A DNA stretch of 9,316 nt from Candidatus Colwelliibacteriota bacterium. GTDB taxonomy: Bacteria > Patescibacteriota > Minisyncoccia > UBA6257 > Colwellbacteraceae. The stretch's first letter is position 1; each line of letters starts with the position of its first letter. Both the position numbers and the translations under genes were made by a program. Below, piece after piece: positions 4,202-9,316 of this stretch. The notes under the pieces were generated by a model that saw only the letters and a program-made list of their open reading frames with translations, was not told where the DNA came from and searched no databases. Where the stretch lies: positions 1 to 9,316 of the forward strand of contig JAQTRD010000012.1 in the NCBI GenBank assembly GCA_028711965.1. Direction: 5' to 3'.

Positions 4202-5404
4202 TCACGTCACTAATTTTTTTATATCTTCCTTTATAGATCCGCTTATATTTCTCAGCCTATCAATTATTTCAGGAAGCACGCTCAAGAGTTCTTTTATATC
4301 TTTTTCTTCCGTGTAGCGTCCGATTGAAAATCTCACCGATCCGTGCGCGTCTATTTCGGAGAGGCCCATTGCCAGCAGTACATGACTCGGAGAAAGAGAT
4401 TCGGAGGCGCAAGCCGATCCGGTCGAAACGAAAAAACCCTTATCGTTCAAAGCCATCATAACAGATTCTCCTTCAACTCCTTCAAATCTCACGTTAGCGA
4501 TATTTGGCAAACTGTTTTCACGAGAACCATTCAAGAAAGAGCCATCAATAGAAGACAGTATCCCGTCCAAAAGATAGTTGCGTACAACCGCCATCCTCTC
4601 ATTCTCCGCACGATAATTTTGAACCTGTTCAATAGCGGTGCCGATGCCCACTATGCCCGCCGTATTCAGAGTGCCCGCCCTTAAGCCATATTCCTGTCCG
4701 CCTCCCACAAGTAGCGGATGGATTAGCGTCCCTTTCTTTACAAGTAAAACGCCGACTCCTTTCGGCCCATAAATCTTGTGAGCTGACAGAGTCATTATAT
4801 CCACATCAAGGTTCTTAACGTCACAATTGAGATAGTTAACAGCCTGAACAGCGTCTGTATGAAAAACAATCTTATTCTTTCTGGTTTTATTTAGCTCGGC
4901 TATCCTCTTCCCTATTTCTTCTATCGGCTGGATAACGCCCGTTTCATTATTGGCATACATTATGGAGATAAGAACCGTCTCCGGTCTTATAGATTGTAGA
5001 ATCAGATCCGAATCTACCCTTCCGTTAGGCTGTACCGGTATAATTGTTAAATCTACTAGGCCTTCATCGGCAGCTTCTTTCGCCGGCTCCAAAACAGAAC
5101 TATGTTCAACGGCACTTATTACAATGTGAGGCTTTTCGCCGGATACTTGAGTCTTCGTTGCAGATTTTATAACTGAATTGTTTCCTTCAGTCGCTCCGCT
5201 TGTGAAAATAATTTCTTCCGGATCGCAGTTAAGAAAATTAGCTACCCTGCTTCGCGCCAAACGCACGCCTTGAGCGGCGTCCTCTCCCGCCTTATGTATT
5301 GATGACGGATTGCCGTATACATCGGAAAAATAAGGCAGCATCTCGCTCATTACCTCGGAAGAGACAGGCGTTGTTGCCGCATAATCAAGATATACCTCTT
5401 TCAT
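4202..5404 (-). CDS. iscS: Cysteine desulfurase IscS/NifS
   Basis: The protein has 400 residues from ATG 5402-5404 (MKEVYLDYAATTP). It is a fold-type I PLP enzyme that takes sulfur from cysteine as a persulfide for Fe-S clusters and thiolated tRNAs. Visible signatures: SSGAT-type phosphate-binding segment (FTSGATEGNN, about 67-76), His101 in VEHSSV, HTDAVQ (182-187), the PLP lysine Lys210 in SAHKIYGPKG, and the catalytic Cys332 in STGSACAS on the mobile loop. Length fits the family (about 380-405). A TTG at 5450-5452 would add 16 residues (TVAIPAVPLGKVTHP) that resemble nothing in the family. The ATG matches the usual IscS start, with a weak AGGAAAAG at 11-13 nt. It ends in TGA and is followed by iscU. 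It stands divergent from tsaD. Confidence 0.92.
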   Translation of the reverse strand: MKEVYLDYAATTPVSSEVMSEMLPYFSDVYGNPSSIHKAGEDAAQGVRLARSRVANFLNCDPEEIIFTSGATEGNNSVIKSATKTQVSGEKPHIVISAVEHSSVLEPAKEAADEGLVDLTIIPVQPNGRVDSDLILQSIRPETVLISIMYANNETGVIQPIEEIGKRIAELNKTRKNKIVFHTDAVQAVNYLNCDVKNLDVDIMTLSAHKIYGPKGVGVLLVKKGTLIHPLLVGGGQEYGLRAGTLNTAGIVGIGTAIEQVQNYRAENERMAVVRNYLLDGILSSIDGSFLNGSRENSLPNIANVRFEGVEGESVMMALNDKGFFVSTGSACASESLSPSHVLLAMGLSEIDAHGSVRFSIGRYTEEKDIKELLSVLPEIIDRLRNISGSIKEDIKKLVT

Positions 5405-5424
5405 TGGATGAGTAACTTTTCCTA

Positions 5425-5452
5425 ATGGTACCGCCGGTATAGCCACCGTCAA
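5425..5452 (-). promoter_or_regulatory. Candidate iscS promoter
   Basis: On the minus strand, TTGACG (5447-5452) is followed by 16 bp and TACCAT (5425-5430, four of six). This would start transcription near 5418, 14 nt before the ATG, and would explain the TTG at 5452 as part of a -35 rather than a start codon. A rival is TAAAAT at 5462-5467 (five of six) with a poor -35. Neither is strong. Confidence 0.28.
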
Positions 5453-5480
5453 GAAACTATGATTTTAATGTTCTTATACT

Positions 5481-5524
5481 AAAAGTTCCATAACTTGGAC
5501 GACTGTTTAGGTTGTGGAATTTTT
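5481..5524. other. Long inverted repeat in the iscS-tsaD divergent region
   Basis: TTCCATAAC (5486-5494) and GTTGTGGAA (5511-5519) pair at eight of nine positions, with the ninth able to form a G-U pair in one strand's RNA. AAAA (5481-5484) can also pair with TTTT after a bulged G. The loop is 16 nt. With the T-run on one side and A-run on the other it resembles a bidirectional terminator, yet it lies between two divergent gene starts, where a regulatory dyad makes more sense. Confidence 0.4.
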
Positions 5525-5596
5525 ATTGAGCTTTTTTGGATTCCCATTCAAGTTTTCATCTAGATTTTCAGCTAAATTAGCCTTAAACTTGGCTTT

Positions 5597-6643
5597 ATGC
5601 GAATACTCGCCATTGAGACGAGCTGCGACGAAACAGCTATTGCCGTAGTGGAAGGCAAAGGAGGAATAAAAAAGCCTTCATTCGAAATACTGTCTTCCCT
5701 TATCTTTTCGCAAATTCCCTTCCATAAGGAATATGGCGGCGTTGTTCCGAATATAGCCAAAAGAGAACATATAAAGTCCCTTCCGCTACTACTCGAAAAA
5801 ACTGCAAAAAAAATAGACCTTGCCTCGATCGATCAAATAGCCGTGACCGTAGGGCCAGGACTCGAGCCCGCCCTTTGGAGTGGAATCGAGTTCGCCCGCG
5901 AACTGTCAAAGAAAATGAAGAAGCCCTTGTTTGGCGCCAATCATCTCAAGGGGCACCTATACAGCTTTCTCTTAGACAATCCAGAAAAGAAAAAGATATT
6001 CCCCGCCATTGGGCTTATCGTAAGCGGCGGCCATACTATTCTTCTTTATATGAAGAGCCTCACGGAATATAAAAAAATCGGAGAGACGCGCGATGACGCG
6101 GCAGGTGAATCATTCGACAAGGCCGCTCGCCTCCTGGTATTCCCTTACCCGGGCGGACCGGAAATAGAAAAGGCGGCAAAAAAAGGAAATCCGGAAGCAA
6201 TCGCTTTTCCAAGACCAATGATAAACCAGAAAAATTACGATTTCAGTTTCGCCGGACTCAAGACCGCCCTCCTTTATAATATAGCCGGCCAGAAAGCGGA
6301 TTGGGATAAATTCAATAAAGGAAAAGCCATAAAACCGGAGAATGCCGACGACTTGGCGGCAAGCTTCCAATCGGCTGTTATCGATTGCCTCACAGGCAAA
6401 ACAATGAGAGCCGCAAAGGACTTCAGCGCGCGTTCGGTAATCCTCTCCGGAGGCGTAGCAGCCAACAAAGCGTTAAGGGGTACCTTTCGCAAAAAGACTT
6501 CTGCCGCAAAAATAAATTTCTTCGCTCCCCAACAGAAATACAACACCGACAACGCCGCAATGATTGCCACCGCTTCATATATAGAAATAATGTCCGGTAA
6601 GAAAAGAAGAATTTCCGCAAACGGCAATTTAGGGATACATTAA
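5597..6643 (+). CDS. tsaD: tRNA threonylcarbamoyladenosine biosynthesis protein TsaD
   Basis: The protein has 348 residues, the usual bacterial length, starting MRILAIETSCDETAIAVVE. With TsaB and TsaE it transfers the threonylcarbamoyl group from TC-AMP to A37 of tRNAs reading ANN codons. The ASKHA-fold signatures are intact: SCDET at 9-13; the metal ligands His116 and His120 in NHLKGH and Asp318 in NTDNAAMIA; VSGGHT at 142-147; Asp174 in GESFDKAARLL; and the nucleotide loop SGGVAANKALR (284-294). The usual Cys before TDN is Asn here. It has no visible Shine-Dalgarno before the ATG (CTTGGCTTT) and no convincing promoter in 5525-5596, where only a short palindrome GCTAAATTAGC (5571-5581) stands out. 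It is divergent from iscS; tsaB and tsaE are not in the window. Confidence 0.95.
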   Translation: MRILAIETSCDETAIAVVEGKGGIKKPSFEILSSLIFSQIPFHKEYGGVVPNIAKREHIKSLPLLLEKTAKKIDLASIDQIAVTVGPGLEPALWSGIEFARELSKKMKKPLFGANHLKGHLYSFLLDNPEKKKIFPAIGLIVSGGHTILLYMKSLTEYKKIGETRDDAAGESFDKAARLLVFPYPGGPEIEKAAKKGNPEAIAFPRPMINQKNYDFSFAGLKTALLYNIAGQKADWDKFNKGKAIKPENADDLAASFQSAVIDCLTGKTMRAAKDFSARSVILSGGVAANKALRGTFRKKTSAAKINFFAPQQKYNTDNAAMIATASYIEIMSGKKRRISANGNLGIH

Positions 6644-6647
6644 TTTC

Positions 6648-6689
6648 AAAGCTCTAATTTCCAATACCAAATCAAGATCAAAATCCAAA
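6648..6689. repeat. Left heptamer-rich flank of the four-helix-bundle gene
   Basis: Degenerate 7-bp units: AAAGCTC, TAATTTC, CAATACC, AAATCAA, GATCAAA, ATCCAAA. AAAGCTC (6648-6654) is inverted as GAGCTTT at 7025-7031, and CAAAATCCAAA (6679-6689) is inverted perfectly as TTTGGATTTTG at 7061-7071. The flank begins 4 bp after the tsaD stop codon. Confidence 0.55.
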
Positions 6690-6759
6690 AAAATATAATC
6701 TGGAAGAGAGAACTTTCAATCTTGGAAGAGAAGTCATCTTTCTGGCAAAGAAAATAAAG

Positions 6760-7026
6760 ATGGATATTGTAAATCAGTCGGTCGTTAACCAATTAGTCCG
6801 TTCCGCAACAAGCATAGGAGCCAACTACATGGAAGCCGATTGCGCCGAATCTAAAAAAGATTTCAAACATAAAATATCCATCTGCAAAAAAGAGTCAAAA
6901 GAAACCACTTATTGGTTAAGAGTATTAGAAACAGCGAATCCCGAGAAAAAAGAATTGTGCCACAGTCTACGCAAAGAGGCGCATGAGTTGACTTTGATAT
7001 TCTCATCAATAGTCAACAAAATTTGA
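6760..7026 (+). CDS. Four-helix-bundle protein (S23 / 23S rRNA intervening-sequence protein family), start uncertain
   Basis: The frame from ATG 6760 gives 88 residues. Family features are clear: QLVRSATSIGANYMEADCAESKKDF, the KISICKKESKETTYWLR helix and the closing EAHELTLIFSSIVNKI helix. The family is small and all-helical; its function is unsettled, with some members encoded inside 23S rRNA intervening sequences. The same frame is open back to 6658 and encodes KKYNLEERTFNLGREV, then IFLAKKIK, immediately upstream. That is the expected first helix of the family, but there is no ATG, GTG or TTG between 6658 and 6760. So either a non-standard start is used (CTG 6700-6702 or ATA 6664-6666), or the start codon was lost and a shortened three-helix product or none is made. 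The gene is flanked by inverted heptamer-rich repeats and sits between tsaD and valS as a likely insertion. Confidence 0.8.
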   Translation: MDIVNQSVVNQLVRSATSIGANYMEADCAESKKDFKHKISICKKESKETTYWLRVLETANPEKKELCHSLRKEAHELTLIFSSIVNKI

Positions 7027-7071
7027 GCTTTAATCCTTGGATTTGATTAGATATTAGGTATTTGGATTTTG
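7025..7071. repeat. Right heptamer-rich flank of the four-helix-bundle gene
   Basis: Read on the minus strand this is a run of 7-bp units such as CAAAATC, CAAATAC, CTAATAT, CTAATCA and AATCCAA, in inverted orientation to the left flank at 6648-6689. Two exact inverted matches link the flanks (7 bp at 7025-7031 and 11 bp at 7061-7071). It overlaps the last bases of the four-helix-bundle frame and runs up to the valS promoter region. Confidence 0.55.
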
Positions 7072-7090
7072 TCATTCAGACGTTTAATAT
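7062..7090 (+). promoter_or_regulatory. Weak candidate valS promoter
   Basis: TTGGAT (7062-7067), 17 bp, then TAATAT (7085-7090). Both hexamers are imperfect (three and four of six). If used, transcription would begin at about 7097, exactly on the ATG. The -35 would then be supplied by the right flank of the four-helix-bundle insertion. Confidence 0.25.
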
Positions 7091-7096
7091 GTGTAT

Positions 7097-9292
7097 ATGG
7101 ACATCCGTTACGATCAATCTGGAGAAGACGCCATATATGCCAAATGGGAAAAGTCCGGATATTTCAATCCTGATAACCTCGAGAGAAAAGGAAAGCCGTT
7201 CACGATAATAATGCCTCCGCCGAATGCGAACGGGTCGCTGCATATCGGGCACGCTCTTTTTGTCACTCTGCAGGATATAATGATTCGTTACTACAGGATG
7301 AACGGGAGGAAAGCTCTCTGGCTCCCCGGCGCGGACCATGCCGGGTTCGAAACGCAAGTTGTTTATAACAAAAAGCTGGAGAAAGAAGGGCGATCATTTT
7401 GGGAAATACCCAAAGACAAGTTGTATGAGGAAATAAAGGAATTTACGCTTGCAAACAAACAATATATGGAAAGCCAGCTTCGAAAGCTTGGCGCAAGCTG
7501 CGACTGGTCAAGGGAAAAATTTACCCTTGATGACGATATAAGAGAAGTCGTTTACTCGACGTTTAAAAAATTATACGACGACGGGCTAATTTATCGGGCC
7601 GAACGGCCGGTCAATTGGTGTGCCAAACATCAGACAACTCTTTCTGATCTTGAAATCAAGTATGAAGAAAAGGTAGATAAGCTCTATTACGTCAAATATT
7701 CCCTTTCAAACGGAAACGGATTTATAGAAGTGGCGACTACAAGACCGGAAACCATCGCTGCCGATATTGCGATCGCCGTTCATCCAAAATCCAAATGGGC
7801 CGAATTTGTCGGAGCGAAAGCGCTTAATCCGCTCACGAAAAAAGAAATGCCAGTTATAACCGACGACGCGGTTGATCCGGATTTTGGCACCGGCGCCTTG
7901 AAAATCACTCCTTATCACGATTCTACCGACTTTGAAATATGGAGCCGGCATAAAAAAGAAATAGAATTAGAGCCTATATCAGTTATAGACAGATACGGGA
8001 AGATGGATCCTTCCGCTGGAGCACTATCCGGGCTCAAGGTAAAAGATGCCCGCGAAAAAGCGGCGGAGATTTTGAAAGATAGTTTTTCCCGAGAACCGGA
8101 AGATTACAATCATCAGGTTTCAGTGTGCTACAAGTGCGGGACAGTAATCGAACCGAGAGTAATGAAACAATGGTTCGTTAAAATGACAGATAAGCCCAAT
8201 AAAGGCGGATCTTCATTAAGAGACCTTGCAGTAAGGGCTGTTAGATCGAAGAAGGTTCGGTTCGTATCCTCCCGCTTCGAGAAGGAATTTATGCGATGGA
8301 TGGCTGATCTGCGCGACTGGAACATATCGCGTCAGATAGTTTGGGGAATAAAAATACCGGTCTGGTATTGCGACGGTCAAGATAACGATGTTTGCCGGTC
8401 AAAGGAAGGAATCATCGTAAGCGAATCAAAGCTGCAAAAATGTCCCTATTGCGGATCAGAAAACATTCGCGCCGAAAACGACGTGTTTGATACTTGGTTT
8501 TCGTCGGGACAGTGGCCTTTTGCGACATTAATGTCAAAATCAGGAGACTTTAAAAAATTCTATCCTACAGATGTTATGGAAACCGGATGGGATATTCTCT
8601 TCTTCTGGGTAGCCAGAATGATAATGTTTGGAATTTATCGCACCGGAAAAGTCCCATTTAAGACAGTCTATCTCCATGGGCTTGTAAGGGATAAGGATAG
8701 GCAAAAAATGTCCAAATCAAAGGGAAATGTGGTAAATCCGCTGGAAGTTGCCGAGGTTTATGGAACTGACGCCGTTCGTATGTCGCTTGTTATCGGATCA
8801 GCCGCCGGAAACGACCCAGTCATATCGGAAGACAAAATCCGCGGTTATAGAAATTTCACCACTAAAATATGGAATGCCGCGCGTTTTGTCCTTATGGACT
8901 ACGCGGAGCCGTCCCGAAAACCGTCATTCACCGCTCGCGACAAGGCGGATCTGAAAGAAATGGAAAAAACGAAGAAAGATGTCGCTAAGCATATCGAAAA
9001 GTTGGACTTCAACCATGCCGCCGAGATTGCCTATCATTATTTTTGGCATAGCTTTGCCGATAAGGTAATCGAAGAATCTAAAGAGAGAATTAAATCGGAT
9101 GATTTGAAAGACCCGTCTCGCCGAAAGTTCGCCGAGGCGGACGCTGAAGCGGCGAAAGAGAAGCTTATAATCATCCTCTCAGAGTGTTTAAAGATGCTTC
9201 ATCCGTTTATGCCCTTTGTAACTGAATCAATCTGGCAAAATATGCCCAATAAAACGAAGAAAGGAAATATGCTTATGATCGAGCCATGGTAG
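7097..9292 (+). CDS. valS: Valyl-tRNA synthetase, short form without the C-terminal arm
   Basis: The protein has 731 residues from ATG 7097 (MDIRYDQSGEDAIYAKWEKSGYF); a GTG two codons earlier (7091) is possible. This class I synthetase charges tRNA-Val. Visible in order: PPPNANGSLHIGH with HIGH at 49-52; the CP1 editing domain with TTRPET (214-219) and GTGALKITPYHD (264-275), which clears mischarged Thr; CYKCG (Cys344, Cys347); WNISRQIVWGIKIPVWYC and a cysteine cluster at 425, 433, 449 and 452, probably zinc-binding; DVFDTWFSS; KMSKS at 537-541; and a helical anticodon-binding domain ending FMPFVTESIWQ. The frame stops with TAG right after LMIEPW. Well-studied bacterial ValRS proteins (862 residues in Thermus thermophilus, 951 in E. 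coli) continue with a linker and a C-terminal coiled-coil arm that contacts tRNA. That arm is missing here. No Shine-Dalgarno is visible. Confidence 0.93.
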   Translation: MDIRYDQSGEDAIYAKWEKSGYFNPDNLERKGKPFTIIMPPPNANGSLHIGHALFVTLQDIMIRYYRMNGRKALWLPGADHAGFETQVVYNKKLEKEGRSFWEIPKDKLYEEIKEFTLANKQYMESQLRKLGASCDWSREKFTLDDDIREVVYSTFKKLYDDGLIYRAERPVNWCAKHQTTLSDLEIKYEEKVDKLYYVKYSLSNGNGFIEVATTRPETIAADIAIAVHPKSKWAEFVGAKALNPLTKKEMPVITDDAVDPDFGTGALKITPYHDSTDFEIWSRHKKEIELEPISVIDRYGKMDPSAGALSGLKVKDAREKAAEILKDSFSREPEDYNHQVSVCYKCGTVIEPRVMKQWFVKMTDKPNKGGSSLRDLAVRAVRSKKVRFVSSRFEKEFMRWMADLRDWNISRQIVWGIKIPVWYCDGQDNDVCRSKEGIIVSESKLQKCPYCGSENIRAENDVFDTWFSSGQWPFATLMSKSGDFKKFYPTDVMETGWDILFFWVARMIMFGIYRTGKVPFKTVYLHGLVRDKDRQKMSKSKGNVVNPLEVAEVYGTDAVRMSLVIGSAAGNDPVISEDKIRGYRNFTTKIWNAARFVLMDYAEPSRKPSFTARDKADLKEMEKTKKDVAKHIEKLDFNHAAEIAYHYFWHSFADKVIEESKERIKSDDLKDPSRRKFAEADAEAAKEKLIIILSECLKMLHPFMPFVTESIWQNMPNKTKKGNMLMIEPW

Positions 9293-9316
9293 GAATATAT
9301 ACTTTTCCGATCATCA

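Noticed and set aside
5402..5452. TTG at 5450-5452 as the iscS start
   Set aside because: The extra 16 residues match nothing expected for IscS, and the family start MKEVYLDYAATTP begins at the ATG. The TTGACG there fits a -35 better.
5571..5581. GCTAAATTAGC palindrome as an operator for tsaD
   Set aside because: It is a short palindrome in AT-rich sequence with no identifiable -10/-35 around it and no second copy, so it is too weak to call.
6694..6699. TATAAT as a promoter for the four-helix-bundle gene
   Set aside because: It falls inside codons for the conserved Tyr-Asn of the first helix, has no -35 at the right distance and lies in AT-rich repeat sequence, where such matches arise by chance.

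Overview
The window looks like ordinary chromosome from a Candidate Phyla Radiation (Patescibacteria, probably Parcubacteria-like) bacterium. This rests on gene content and style, not on a marker tree: compact spacing, a large secreted protein built from tail-fibre-like modules, a small S23-type four-helix-bundle gene in AT-rich heptamer repeats, short versions of housekeeping enzymes, and almost no Shine-Dalgarno sequences. TGA serves as a stop (iscS and the four-helix gene), so the code is standard table 11, not the Gracilibacteria code.

Layout. Everything left of about 5405 is on the minus strand and everything right of about 5597 is on the plus strand, with a 192-bp divergent region between. 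Minus strand, in order of transcription: iscS (4202-5404) and iscU (3741-4136) form a minimal Fe-S/sulfur-transfer pair; tRNA-Glu(UUC) (3625-3696) has its own promoter and runs almost directly into a processive GT2 glycosyltransferase (2113-3618); next is a membrane-anchored cupredoxin-fold protein (1510-2040); last is the N-terminal part of a secreted, modular fibre-like protein (1-1369), which runs off the left edge. Plus strand: tsaD (5597-6643), a four-helix-bundle protein (6760-7026) in a repeat-flanked insertion, and valS (7097-9292).

Functional themes. One theme is translation and tRNA maturation: tRNA-Glu, TsaD for t6A37, ValRS, and IscS as the usual sulfur donor for 2-thiouridine. 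The other is the cell envelope: a polysaccharide-type glycosyltransferase, an anchored cupredoxin-like protein and a secreted fibre. The two envelope genes at the left share a striking promoter layout: a 12-mer containing a perfect DnaA-box consensus (TTATCCACACTA), exactly 18 bp before an extended -10 TGnTATAATTA, with no recognisable -35 hexamer.

No CRISPR array, transposase, integrase, toxin-antitoxin pair or defence locus is visible. The best leads are the shared box-promoter architecture, the three stacked hairpins between the cupredoxin and fibre genes (one with a stop codon in its loop), the four-helix-bundle cassette whose N-terminal coding sequence has no standard start codon, and the cupredoxin that has lost its expected copper ligands.
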